Shown piece after piece: positions 45,308 through 54,561 of a DNA stretch of 64,000 nt (the stretch's first letter is position 1; each line of letters starts with the position of its first letter). The notes beneath the pieces were generated by a model. The model was not told where the DNA came from. It saw nothing but the letters and a program-made list of their open reading frames with translations, and did not search any database. The translations under genes were made by a program, and so were the position numbers. This stretch comes from Terriglobia bacterium (lineage in GTDB: Bacteria > Acidobacteriota > Terriglobia > Terriglobales > Acidobacteriaceae), in the NCBI GenBank assembly GCA_020073645.1, contig JAIQET010000001.1, forward strand, positions 264,093 to 328,092, in the 5' to 3' direction.

Positions 45308-46218
45308 GACCGTACGCGCTTCCGTGCTAACTCCAGCGCGCCCCGCACTGGGTCAATGACCGTGGGGGTGATCGTCGCCTTGGGATACTCCGACCGCAGA
45401 CTATTGTAGAAAACCTGGCGCACCAGCGCGGAGTTGCGAAACACACCGCCGGACATGGCCACTGGTACGGTATCCGCCTCGGGGAAGAGTCGGCGGATGA
45501 CGATTTTGGCGATGGCCGCCAGCTCCGCGCCCGCCTGGGTGAGAACGGTGCGGGCCAACGGATCACCTGCGTCCGCGGCGGACAGAACAATCGAGAGCAG
45601 CGCGGCAAAGTCGGGCGGAGGCGACCCGTTGGCGACCAGGACAAATTGTTCGCGGGTTTCCACCCGCCAGAATCTCATCATTGCTGCGAACAAGGGGGAG
45701 TTCCCGGCTGGCGCCTCATCGAAGGCCCGCAGGGCGGCGGCAATCGCCGATCGCCCGATCCAATGCCCTGAGCCCTCGTCAGAAATGGCGAATCCCCAAC
45801 CACCAGCCCGTGCGCTCTGGCCTGCGGAGTCCTGTCCGTAAGCGATTGAACCGGTGCCCGCGATCACGACCACCCCCGGGCCACCGCCGAACGCGGCTTC
45901 CAAGGCGATCACCATGTCGCCAACTACTTCGATTTCAGCGGAAATAATCTCCGCGACGAGCCTCCGAACCACTTCGCTGATTTCCGGACGAGCAGCGCCG
46001 GCCATGCCCACGCAGGCTCTTTGCACCTGCGCCGGAGTGACATTGGCTACGGTGCAGGCTTGGCGAATCGCAGCAGAAAGGGCTTCCCGCGCCCGTTCCT
46101 CACCCACGCGGATCACGTTACTTCCCCCGGCCGTACCGCTGCCCAGCAGTGAAGCCTCGTCTCCGATCGCGCACGAAGTCTTGCTGCCGCCGCCGTCAAT
46201 GCCGAGAAAAATAGCCAC
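45304..46218 (-). CDS. BadF/BadG/BcrA/BcrD-type ATPase, N-acetylglucosamine kinase-like
   Basis: A 304-residue ASKHA-fold kinase: phosphate-1 motif LGIDGGGSKTSCAIGD, phosphate-2 VVVIAGTGSIAYG, then GGWGFAISDEGSGHWIG and SGGVFRNSALVRQ. The DEGSG motif and size match N-acetylglucosamine (or glucosamine) kinases for cell wall sugar salvage; benzoyl-CoA reductase activators carry an extra Cys motif that is absent here. The sodium symporter on the opposite strand could bring in its substrate, which is speculation. Confidence 0.83.
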   Translation of the reverse strand: MAIFLGIDGGGSKTSCAIGDEASLLGSGTAGGSNVIRVGEERAREALSAAIRQACTVANVTPAQVQRACVGMAGAARPEISEVVRRLVAEIISAEIEVVGDMVIALEAAFGGGPGVVVIAGTGSIAYGQDSAGQSARAGGWGFAISDEGSGHWIGRSAIAAALRAFDEAPAGNSPLFAAMMRFWRVETREQFVLVANGSPPPDFAALLSIVLSAADAGDPLARTVLTQAGAELAAIAKIVIRRLFPEADTVPVAMSGGVFRNSALVRQVFYNSLRSEYPKATITPTVIDPVRGALELARKRVRS

Positions 46219-46261
46219 GGCGTAGTTCTACCATAAGCTGGCTTCGTCGCCGTGCGCAGGA

Positions 46262-46310
46262 GTGTTGTTGATTGCCAATTTCCAATTGACAATTTGCAAT
46301 TGAAAATCGG
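46262..46310. repeat. Short-period degenerate repeat (CAATTTGCAATTG type)
   Basis: Units gattgccaatttccaattga and caatttgcaattgaaaatcg resemble the tract at 34828 in both unit and period. Confidence 0.6.
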
Positions 46311-46453
46311 CAATTCCCTATGTCTCTGTGGTGAACTCGGATTTCCCTGGATTAATGAGCTAGATACCCCAAGGTCTAGATCGCGACGCCGGACCCCACA
46401 AAGCCCGATACTCTGGAGAAGCTTCCTGGCACGATTGCACTGGTGTTCTATCC

Positions 46454-47899
46454 ATGGGCCTGGACAAGCTGGACCTCACGATCATCGGCCTGTATCTGGC
46501 GGGAATCACCCTGTTCGGGCTGCGTTTTCGCAAGCGGCAGCGCTCGCTTCGCGATTACTTTCTGGCCGACCGCAACATTCCGTGGTGGGCGATTGCCCTT
46601 TCCATCGTGGCCGCGGAAACCAGTACCCTGACTATCATCAGTATCCCGGGTCTGGCCTACGACACCAATCTCACTTTTCTTCAGGTCGTGTTCGGGTACC
46701 TGGTGGGGCGAGTCATCATAAGTTTTGTTTTGCTACCGCATTATTTCCGCGGCGATCTCTTCACCGCCTATCAACTGATAGAGCGTCGCTTCGGAACCAA
46801 GTTGCGTTCGCTGACCGCTGGACTTTTTCTGGTAACCCGCGCTGCTGCCGAAGGAGTGCGCGTATACGCCGTCTCCATTGTGGTAGCAATCGCGTTGGGG
46901 ACGGGTGAGGTCGCCTCCATCGCAATCATCACCACACTAACCTTGATCTACACCTTTGAAGGTGGCCTGGCTGCCGTGATCTGGACCGACGTGGTGCAAA
47001 CGGTGATTTACGTCGGCGGCACCGTGGTTGGACTGTTCACGATTCTGCACCTGGTTCCCGGTGGCTGGGCCGCCATCCACAGTGTGGCCGACACCGCCAG
47101 CAAGCTGCGTGTATTCGACTTCACCCCTGACTTCTGGAAACCGTACACCTTCTGGGCGGGGCTGATCGGAGGAGCCATTTTCACGACGGCCAGCCACGGC
47201 ACCGATCAACTGATCGTGCAGCGCTTGCTGGCAGCGCGAAATCAGCGGCAGTCGGTGACAGCCCTGCTGTCGAGTGGAGCCGCGATTCTGTTTCAGTTCG
47301 GCCTGTTCCTGATGGTCGGTGTCATGCTGTTCGCCTTCTACCGGATACCTTCGGCAAACTTTGGCAGAGCCGACCGGATTTACCCCACCTTCATCGTCAG
47401 CCAGATGCCCCACGGAATTTCTGGACTGCTGATCGCCGCTATTCTGGCAGCGGCAATGTCCAACCTGAGTGCGGCCCTCAACTCTCTCTCTTCCACTTCG
47501 ATCATTGACTTCTATCTGCGTCGCAATCCGCAGGTAGAGGAGCGCCAGCGCGTGCAGCTTTCCCGGCTGGCCACGTTGGTCTGGGCGCTGGTGCTGTTTG
47601 GGCTAGCCGTACTGTCGCTGCACAAAGTAGGACGCGTAGTCGAAGTCGGACTGCAGATTGCATCCGTAGCCTACGGAGCGCTCCTGGGTGTGTTTCTGCT
47701 GGGCGTGCTGACTAGACGGGCGACCCAGAGCGGCGCCATGGTCGGTATGCTGTGCGGGTTTGTCACTGAGCTTTACCTGTGGTTGGGAACACGTGTGCCC
47801 TGGACGTGGTGGGTAGCGATTGGGACCGTGGTGACCTTTGCGATCGGGTATGCGTGGAGTTTGATTGAGAAAGATAGCGCGGCTGTGGATCGCATGTGA
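46454..47899 (+). CDS. Sodium:solute symporter (SSS family)
   Basis: A 481-residue transporter with about 13 hydrophobic segments and SSS landmarks: RDYFLADRNIPWWAIALSIVAAETS near the N-terminus, GGLAAVIWTDVVQ, GTDQLIVQRLLAARNQ and AAILAAAMSNLSAALNSLSS (sodium-binding region). It cotransports a sugar, amino acid or organic ion with sodium; the substrate is not predictable. Some homologues import sialic acid or N-acetyl sugars, which would fit the divergent kinase gene. Confidence 0.9.
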   Translation: MGLDKLDLTIIGLYLAGITLFGLRFRKRQRSLRDYFLADRNIPWWAIALSIVAAETSTLTIISIPGLAYDTNLTFLQVVFGYLVGRVIISFVLLPHYFRGDLFTAYQLIERRFGTKLRSLTAGLFLVTRAAAEGVRVYAVSIVVAIALGTGEVASIAIITTLTLIYTFEGGLAAVIWTDVVQTVIYVGGTVVGLFTILHLVPGGWAAIHSVADTASKLRVFDFTPDFWKPYTFWAGLIGGAIFTTASHGTDQLIVQRLLAARNQRQSVTALLSSGAAILFQFGLFLMVGVMLFAFYRIPSANFGRADRIYPTFIVSQMPHGISGLLIAAILAAAMSNLSAALNSLSSTSIIDFYLRRNPQVEERQRVQLSRLATLVWALVLFGLAVLSLHKVGRVVEVGLQIASVAYGALLGVFLLGVLTRRATQSGAMVGMLCGFVTELYLWLGTRVPWTWWVAIGTVVTFAIGYAWSLIEKDSAAVDRM

Positions 47900-47945
47900 C
47901 AGCCAGCACATACGGGCGTGCCCCAGACAGTGCAGGCTTGAGAGC

Positions 47946-48371
47946 GTGCCTGTGCAGGAAGAGCTACAAAACTCCCGTACTGACCTCACGCCTGCCATCA
48001 TTGGAGCAGCGATTCACGTACATCGCCAGTTAGGACCGGGGCTACTGGAATCGGCCTACGAGGCATGCCTGGCTCACGAACTGACCAAACGGGGGTTTCG
48101 CATCGAACGCCAGAAGCCTGTCCCCCTGGTCTACGAAGCTGTGAAGTTGGAGTGCGGCTTTCGAGCGGACATGGTGGTCGAGGGCAAGGTCGTAGTGGAA
48201 TTGAAATGCAAAGAAGCGATTCATCCCGTCGATGAAGCCCAACTGCTGTCCCATCTTCGCTTGCTGAACATCCCCATTGGGCTGCTGATCAACTTTCACG
48301 TGGTCTTGCTGAAGGATGGCATCAAGCGGATGGTCAACAATTATCGCGAGCCGCCGCAAGAAAACCTTTAA
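47946..48371 (+). CDS. GxxExxY family protein
   Basis: A 141-residue protein with the family-defining motif GLLESAYEACLAHEL (GxxExxY) and a nuclease-like core FRADMVVEGKVVVELKCKEAI (D-x(n)-ExK), as in PD-(D/E)XK-fold proteins, then LLSHLRLLNIPIGLLINF. Biochemical role unknown. Start GTG 47946 fits family length; the frame is open upstream into the symporter. A repeat element follows the stop. Confidence 0.82.
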   Translation: MPVQEELQNSRTDLTPAIIGAAIHVHRQLGPGLLESAYEACLAHELTKRGFRIERQKPVPLVYEAVKLECGFRADMVVEGKVVVELKCKEAIHPVDEAQLLSHLRLLNIPIGLLINFHVVLLKDGIKRMVNNYREPPQENL

Positions 48372-48480
48372 CCGCAAAGGGCGCAAAGGGCGCGCAAAGT
48401 TCGCAAAGAAACACCAGATCTTGCCTTTACTTCGCGTCCTTAGCGGCTTTCTTTGCGTCCTTTGCGGTCAAGGGCTTTTT
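48370..48480. repeat. Interspersed palindromic repeat (CCGCAAAGGGCGC type)
   Basis: The left arm (taaccgcaaagggcgcaaag) and right arm (tttgcgtcctttgcggtcaa) are near reverse complements. It lies between the GxxExxY and permease genes. Confidence 0.6.
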
Positions 48481-48509
48481 TCAAACTTCACGTATACTTC
48501 GATTCCAAC

Positions 48510-49907
48510 ATGCCAACCAAGCCCCAGCATGCCCCCACCCGCCCTGAGCTCGCCCGTGACCTCGGCGTCAGCCACGCCAGCGCAGTGGTGGTTGGCACCA
48601 TCATCGGAAGCGGGATCTTCCTCGTTCCTGCCGAGATGATGCAAGCGGTAGGCTCTGCCAAGCTCGTCTACCTGGCGTGGCTGGTCGGCGGCCTGCTCTC
48701 TTTCTTTGGTGCGCTCACCTACGCCGAACTGGGCGCCATGAAGCCGCAGGCCGGCGGCGAATATGTCTATGTTCGCGACGCCTATGGCCCGCTGTCCGGG
48801 TTTCTTTATGCCTGGACATGGTTCGTCATCGCCAAGCCCGCATCCATCGCGACTATCACCATCGGACTGGTTCGCATTCTGGGAACGTTTCCGGTCTTCG
48901 CATTTTTCTCGCAGGACATCATCACCGTCCCGTTTGCGGTGAGCTACGGGCAACTGGTCGCGATCGCTGCCACTGTACTCATTTCTCTTTTGAACTATGT
49001 CGGCATCAAGAAAGCGGGTGAATTCCAGCTCGTATTCACGCTGCTGAAGGTAGCGATCATCCTGGGAATCGTCTTCGTCGGATTCGGCTACAGCGCGGGT
49101 GCCTGGAGCAATTTCGCTGGCAGCTACGGCGGAGCCAAGGGTGGGATCGCGGGCTTCATGGCCGCGCTGGTGGCGGCGCTCTGGGCCTATGACGGCTGGA
49201 ATGATCTGAACATGGTAGCCGGAGAAGTTCGCCAGCCGGAGCGCAACATTCCCATCGCGCTGATCGTGGGCGTGGCCACCGTGGGGGCTCTCTACATGCT
49301 GGTGAATGCGGCAGTGCAATATGTCCTGCCCGCTGCTGCCATTGCAGCCTCGCCCCGACCGGCCTCCGATGCCATCGGTCTGGTTCTGGGCAGTTTTGGC
49401 GCCAGCATCGTCTCCGCAGGCATGGCCATCTCCATGCTCGTGACGCTCAATGGCACGACCATGAGCGGGGCGCGTGTGCCCTTCGCCGTTGCCCGCGACC
49501 GTTATTTCTTTTCGGCACTGGCCGAAGTGCACCCCCGCTTTCACACCCCTTCGATGGCGATCATTGTGCAGGCCGTACTCGCCATCATTTTGCTGCTGCT
49601 GGGCGGGAACTTTCGCCAACTGTTTTCGCTGGCCATCTTCGCTGAGTGGCTCTTCTACATGATTGCCGGCAGCACCATCTTCGTCTTCCGGACTCGCGAT
49701 CCGCAGGCGGCGCGGCCCTACCGTGTGTGGGGATATCCCGTGGTTCCTGTCCTGTTTGTCATCGCCTCGGCCGTGCTGCTCTACTACACCTTTACCGACA
49801 ATCTCCGCAATTCCGCGCTCGGCAGCCTGGTGATTCTGGCGGGCGTACCGGTTTTCTACGCCTTTGCCCGGCGGCGGGCGGCGCAAGAGCAAGCCTCGAA
49901 CCGCTGA
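48510..49907 (+). CDS. Amino acid permease, APC family (LAT/YfnA type)
   Basis: A 465-residue transporter with 12 hydrophobic segments. The N-terminal VVGTIIGSGIFLVP is the APC substrate-binding helix; GGEYVYVRDAYGPLSGFLYAW, FMAALVAALWAYDGWNDLNMVAGEVRQPERNIP and the last helices follow the LAT pattern. It probably takes up or exchanges an amino acid. ATG 48510 starts the conserved part; earlier codons lie in the repeat. Confidence 0.9.
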   Translation: MPTKPQHAPTRPELARDLGVSHASAVVVGTIIGSGIFLVPAEMMQAVGSAKLVYLAWLVGGLLSFFGALTYAELGAMKPQAGGEYVYVRDAYGPLSGFLYAWTWFVIAKPASIATITIGLVRILGTFPVFAFFSQDIITVPFAVSYGQLVAIAATVLISLLNYVGIKKAGEFQLVFTLLKVAIILGIVFVGFGYSAGAWSNFAGSYGGAKGGIAGFMAALVAALWAYDGWNDLNMVAGEVRQPERNIPIALIVGVATVGALYMLVNAAVQYVLPAAAIAASPRPASDAIGLVLGSFGASIVSAGMAISMLVTLNGTTMSGARVPFAVARDRYFFSALAEVHPRFHTPSMAIIVQAVLAIILLLLGGNFRQLFSLAIFAEWLFYMIAGSTIFVFRTRDPQAARPYRVWGYPVVPVLFVIASAVLLYYTFTDNLRNSALGSLVILAGVPVFYAFARRRAAQEQASNR

Positions 49908-50030
49908 GAGCGCGCAGGCGGCTCGGAGGTCGCAGAGGCAACCTCATCCTAAGATCCATCTTTCTAGCGAGCTCGGCGGCCGTCCTCTCCGTTCTCAGCT
50001 TCCAGGGTTTTGTGCCGTTTCGTTAGCTTT
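49905..50030. repeat. Weaker copy of the interspersed palindromic repeat
   Basis: Sequence such as gcgcaggcggctcggaggtcgc leads to gtcctctccgttctcagctt and a T-rich end (agctttttttt). A run of eight T at 50027-50034 could terminate the permease transcript. The rest of the gap up to 50178 holds no gene. Confidence 0.4.
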
Positions 50031-50178
50031 TTTTTGGGCGAATTCCTGTTATGGCACATCCTGGGTTACCAAAGTACACCGGCGGTGGACACGTTTACCC
50101 CTGCACCCGTCTCCCGTACTTTAAAGACGCCACCCGCAGCACACTCCCCAGGCTCGGGTCCCCCTTTGGAGCTTATGC

Positions 50179-51231
50179 ATGGCTACGTCCCGCAACTTTC
50201 AGTTGGGGCTCCTGCCGGAGCGCAAGATAGACTGGCGCACGCTCGCCACCAGCTACGGCGTCGAGATTCTCCTCCTCCTGTTTCTGATCAATATCGGCGT
50301 GATCTGGCCGGATCGGCTGCAACTGGCACGGAAGTATCACGTGACCGAACTCATCCCCATGCCCAGCATGCAACCCAAGCCGTTCCAGCCCAAAGCTCCG
50401 CCGGTGGTGCATGCCAAGCTGTTGCCACCGGCGCCGGTTTTTCCGACCGCCAAGCTGACTGTGCCGCGAGATGTTCGCACCCATCAGCAGACGCCTGATG
50501 TGGCGCCACCGAAGGTCGTCGTCAACAGTTTCACACCTGCCGTGCTGAGGCAGGTCCCCGGCGGAGCCCGGCCCGCATTGGTCGTCCACACCGGAGAATT
50601 CGGCAGTTCAGCGACTCCGACCGTGAACGCACCCATCCAGAAAGTGCAGACCGGCAGCTTTGGCGATCCTAACGGGATTCCCGGACAAGGCAAGCCGAAC
50701 GCCAAGCTGGTCATGGCCAACAGCGGGTCCTTTGAGCTGCCGCAAGGCCCAGGGACCGGCAACGGCACCGGCGGGGCAAGAGGGATCAAGGGCACGATCG
50801 CCAGCGCGGGCTTCGGAAACGGAATCGCACAGCCGGGCCAGGGCGATGGCCGCAGCAACGGGCGAGGCTACGGCGGTGGAATCCAGACCGGCGGCTTTGG
50901 TGCGCAGCAAGTGACTCAGGCCGCAGCCAGGCCGCAACCGCAGCTGGACAGCGGACCGCCCACCACTCCGGTGGAAATCACTTACAAGCCCAACCCGATC
51001 TACACCCCGGAAGCTCGCCAGCTCAAGCTCGAGGGTGAAGTTCTATTGGAAGTCATGTTTGCGGCGAACGGGCAACTGCGCGTAAACCGTGTGGCGCGGG
51101 GCTTGGGTCACGGCTTGGACGAAGCCGCGATCGCGGCCGCCAACAAGATGCGTTTCAAACCCGCTCTGCGCAATGGCGTAGCGGTGGATTCTACGGCAAT
51201 CGTACATGTGGTTTTCCAGTTGGCGTACTGA
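50179..51231 (+). CDS. TonB-like energy transducer with a Gly/Pro-rich periplasmic linker
   Basis: A 350-residue protein with one membrane anchor (~27-43), a proline-rich then glycine-rich periplasmic linker (~55-255) and a C-terminal TonB domain (~265-350): PVEITYKPNPIYTPEARQLKLEGEVLLEVMF (split) and AAIAAANKMRFKPALRNG. It would couple ExbBD energy to outer membrane transporters; exbB/exbD are not nearby. Start ATG 50179. Confidence 0.87.
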   Translation: MATSRNFQLGLLPERKIDWRTLATSYGVEILLLLFLINIGVIWPDRLQLARKYHVTELIPMPSMQPKPFQPKAPPVVHAKLLPPAPVFPTAKLTVPRDVRTHQQTPDVAPPKVVVNSFTPAVLRQVPGGARPALVVHTGEFGSSATPTVNAPIQKVQTGSFGDPNGIPGQGKPNAKLVMANSGSFELPQGPGTGNGTGGARGIKGTIASAGFGNGIAQPGQGDGRSNGRGYGGGIQTGGFGAQQVTQAAARPQPQLDSGPPTTPVEITYKPNPIYTPEARQLKLEGEVLLEVMFAANGQLRVNRVARGLGHGLDEAAIAAANKMRFKPALRNGVAVDSTAIVHVVFQLAY

Positions 51232-51264
51232 CATTGGCGTACTGACAAAGAGAGGAACTGAGTT

Positions 51265-53009
51265 ATGCGTACTTGCAAATGGATGGTCACCGCTTACCTG
51301 CTGATCACGCTGAGCGCTCTGGCACAGCAACCGACGGGCCAATCGTCATCCCCGACCAGCGCGGATCAGCCGGCGGCGCAGACGTCGCAACCGGCCAATC
51401 CCGCTCCAGCACAGGAAACTGCGGGGCAGCCCGCGGCCCAGCCGGCTCCGGCGCAGCCCGCCGCTTCACAAACGCCGGCAGCGCCACCCACAACCATGGA
51501 CCAGGTGGTGGACCGCACCATCGGGCGTGAGCATGCGCTGATGGAAATGCTCAAGACCCGGACGCCGCTGGTTGAAACCTATTTGCAGAATTTGAAGTCC
51601 GATCCGCAGCTCGGCCCGGTTCCAAGGACACGAGCTTCCAGGGCCGCATGCTGGGCGGATTCAGCAAGCTGTTCAAGTTCGAGTACAAGCCCATGGGCTT
51701 TTCCTGGATGATCTTCGCCGACCGCGAGGACTTCGACCGCAGCCACTACGATTTCAAGTATGTTCGCCGCGAGTTCCTGGGCGACGTGCGCTGCTTCGTG
51801 TTCGACGTCACCCCCAAGAAGAGCGCCGGCAAAGGCCGCTTCCTGGGCCGCATCTGGGTGGAAGACCAGGACTACAACATCGTCCGGCTGAACGGCACGT
51901 ATGCCCCGCGCCCCAAGAACGCTTACTTCTTCCACATGGACAGTTGGCGTTTGAACCTGATTCCCGGTTACTGGGTGCCCGCCTACATCTACAGTGAAGA
52001 AGGCGACTTCAGCTACGGTGCCAAGGACAAAATGGCCTTCAAGGCGCAGAGCCGCGTCTGGGGTTACGACCTGAAGAAAAACGGCAAGGAAGACGAACTC
52101 ACGCAGATTACCGTCGAGTCCACCGTGAAGGACGAGAGCGCCGCCGCAGCCGATGCTTCTCCGCTGCAAGCGCAACGGGATTGGCAGCAGCAGGCCGAAG
52201 ACAACGTCGTCGAGCGCCTGCAGAATGCCGGCTTGCTCGCTCCTGAAGGGGAAGTGGACAAGATTCTTATGACGGTGGTCAACAACCTGCAAGTCACCAA
52301 CAACATCGAACTGCCTCGGCCGATTCGCACCCGGGTCATGCTGACTTCTCCGCTGGAAACCTTCAGCGTAGGCAACACCATCATCGTCAGCCGCGGCCTG
52401 ATCGATGTGCTTCCCGATGAGGCCAGCCTGGCCATGGTGCTGTCGCACGAACTGTCGCACATCGTGCTGGGTCACAACCTGGGCAGCAAGTTTGCTTTCA
52501 ACGACCGCATGCTCTTCTCCGACGAATCCACCTACCAGAACTTCGGATTCAGGCACGTGCCAGAGGAAGAAGCGGCCGCCGACAAGAAAGCGATGGAAAT
52601 GCTGAAGAACTCGCCCTACAGCCAGAAGCTGGAAACGGCGGGATTGTTCCTGAAGGAATTGGCCACGCGGGCGCCGGAGCTTTCCGCTCTGCTGACCGCA
52701 CACCTGGGTAACAACTTCACCGACAATAAGGGTCAGATCGACCGCATGACCATCCTGATGTCCTCGGCTCCGGCGCTGGACCCGAACAAACTCGACCAGA
52801 TCGCGGCCCTGCCTCTGGGTGGGCGCGTGAAGCTCAACCCCTGGACGGACCAGGTCGAATTGATCAAAACGGCGCCGGTCGCGATCACTTCCGCGCGCGA
52901 CAAGATGCCGTTTGAAGTCACGCCCTTCTTCCCCCGCCTCACCCGCATGACGAGCGGCGGAAACCAGGGCAATCCGACCACTGCAGCCAACACGGCTCCT
53001 GCGAACTAG
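51265..53009 (+). pseudogene. M48-family metalloprotease gene with a one-base frameshift
   Basis: The first frame (51265-51624) encodes a signal peptide, Ala/Pro/Gln-rich linker and MEMLKTRTPLVETYLQNL; the second (from 51624) encodes the rest, including HELSHIVLGH, the M48 zinc motif. At 51622-51626 the sequence reads CCAAG; one extra A there would join the frames (GPVP followed by KDTSFQGRM). No typical slippery heptamer is present. The join also looks shorter than I expect for homologues, so a deletion is possible. If restored, the protein would be about 581 residues with a periplasmic M48 domain. A homopolymer error in the assembly is just as likely as real decay. It follows the TonB gene by 33 bp. 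Confidence 0.75.
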
Positions 53010-53316
53010 CGGGAAACGTTGCACAAGTTGAAGTAAGCGGGGCCGGGACCGGAAGCCATTCCGGATTCCCGGCTTTCGTATTTGGCCCCCGTAACCCCAG
53101 CAGTATGACGAGCGCATCATTCAGTAGCTGCACGCGGTGGCGGACTTCTACGGCTACAAGCCCGGCCTCGGCACGTTGCTCGCAGCCGCGCACTGAGCGG
53201 GGAAAACCTTTAGCCGCAAAGGACACTAAGGAATCGCAAAGGACGCAAAGAAATTCGGGTTCCCTGTCCATGATTCTTCTTTGCGACCTTCGCGCACCCT
53301 TCGCGACCTTTGCGGT
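53010..53316. other. Intergenic region with repeat and a possible gene remnant
   Basis: 53098-53196 reads QQYDERIIQ, an amber codon, then LHAVADFYGYKPGLGTLL and a stop; this looks like the C-terminal end of some gene, but I cannot name it. 53205-53332 is a CCGCAAAGGACAC-type palindromic repeat between convergent genes (right arm tgcgacctttgcggtt-like at 53300-53320). Confidence 0.4.
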
Positions 53317-54561
53317 TTAAGGTTTTCTGGTCTTGCCCGGCAGCCCCGCCGGATTCTCGTGGGTGCGTTCGCGGAAGCCGCCTTTCATCCCGCTGGCGAG
53401 GGCCACGCTCGACTCGCCGAACTTGTCGCGCAAGCGATCAGCCGCGGAGAGTGCCTGCTTCCAGCGCTTCCGCCGCGCGCCTTCCAGCAAGTCTCCCTGA
53501 TCCGGCTGCTTTTCAAACGAAGACGCGTGTACCCCCAACAAGCGCACTTCCGCGCCCCTACGCCAGTTCTTGCGGAACAATGCGCGTGTCTGTTCGAAAA
53601 TTTCCGTATCGAGCTGGGTGGGGACCGGCAGGCTGTGGGCGCGCGTGATGGTGGTGAAATCCTTGTAGCGCAGCTTAAGCTGGATGGTGCGTGCGTGCAA
53701 TCCGCTCTCCCGCAGCCGGCGGCCCACCATCTCGCAAAGCCGCATCAGGGTAGATTCCAACTGCTCGGCATTGCCCGTGTCCTCGTTGTAGGTGTGCTCG
53801 TGGCTGATGGACTTGGCATCAGTATCGGCGCCCACCTCGCTGTCGAACCAGCCCCCGGCATCTTCGCCGCGCGCTTTGCCCGCCAGCGCCAGCCCCCACT
53901 TCCCGAAGTGTTCCTCTAGGAAGGATTCGTCGAAGCGGGCGAGATCTCCAACTTGCTGAATGCCCAGCGCATGCAGGTTTTGTTCGGTTACTTTGCCGAC
54001 GCCGGGAATGTCCCGCACATCCAGCGGAGCCAGGAATTTGGCCTCCTGCCCGGGCACCACCCAGAGCACTCCGTTGGGCTTGGCTTTCGCCGAGGAGACC
54101 TTGGCGATCAGTCGCGAGCTACCGATCCCGATGGAGCAATTCAGGTGGGTGTCCGACTTCATCTTCTGGTGAAGGGTGTGGGCCGCACGCAGCGGTGGCC
54201 CATGCAGGCGCACGGTGCCGGTCATGTCGAGGTAGGCTTCGTCGATGGACGCCATCTCGACCTGCGGCGAGAACAAACTCAGCACCCCATAGGCTCTTTC
54301 GGAATACTCCCGATACCGCGCTGGGTGGCCGTCCACAAAAATCGCCTGCGGACACAGCTTGGCTGCGGTGCGCAGCGGCATGGCCGAGTGCACGCCAAAT
54401 TTTCGTGCTTCGTACGAGGCCGCCGACACCACCCCACGTTCGTTCCGCTGCCCGCCGACCACCACGGCTTTGCCTTTGAGCGCAGGATCGAACAACTCCT
54501 CTACCGAGACAAAGAAGGCGTCCATGTCCACGTGGAAGATGGTGCGGATGAAGTCAGTCAC
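53317..54561 (-). CDS. dinB: DNA polymerase IV (Y family)
   Basis: A 414-residue translesion polymerase. The catalytic acids are visible in IFHVDMDAFFVSVEE and MASIDEAYLDMTG; VSAASYEARKFGVHSAMP and the helix-hairpin-helix region DIPGVGKVTEQNLHALGI fit the palm/thumb. The little finger is complete. The last ~40 residues extend past the usual end but lack a recognisable clamp-binding motif. A palindrome upstream (54634-54649) may be an operator. Confidence 0.94.
   Translation of the reverse strand: MTDFIRTIFHVDMDAFFVSVEELFDPALKGKAVVVGGQRNERGVVSAASYEARKFGVHSAMPLRTAAKLCPQAIFVDGHPARYREYSERAYGVLSLFSPQVEMASIDEAYLDMTGTVRLHGPPLRAAHTLHQKMKSDTHLNCSIGIGSSRLIAKVSSAKAKPNGVLWVVPGQEAKFLAPLDVRDIPGVGKVTEQNLHALGIQQVGDLARFDESFLEEHFGKWGLALAGKARGEDAGGWFDSEVGADTDAKSISHEHTYNEDTGNAEQLESTLMRLCEMVGRRLRESGLHARTIQLKLRYKDFTTITRAHSLPVPTQLDTEIFEQTRALFRKNWRRGAEVRLLGVHASSFEKQPDQGDLLEGARRKRWKQALSAADRLRDKFGESSVALASGMKGGFRERTHENPAGLPGKTRKP

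Noticed and set aside
51618..51640. Programmed -1 frameshift in the M48 gene
   Set aside because: No slippery heptamer; the sequence is simply one A short, so mutation or error is simpler.
51579..53120. A 513-codon minus-strand open frame
   Set aside because: It is antisense to the M48 gene, which carries the zinc motif and clear family blocks.
53098..53196. In-frame TAG between two protein-like pieces as a possible recoded codon
   Set aside because: The fragment is only about 33 codons, has no start and cannot be assigned, so a gene remnant is more likely than recoding.
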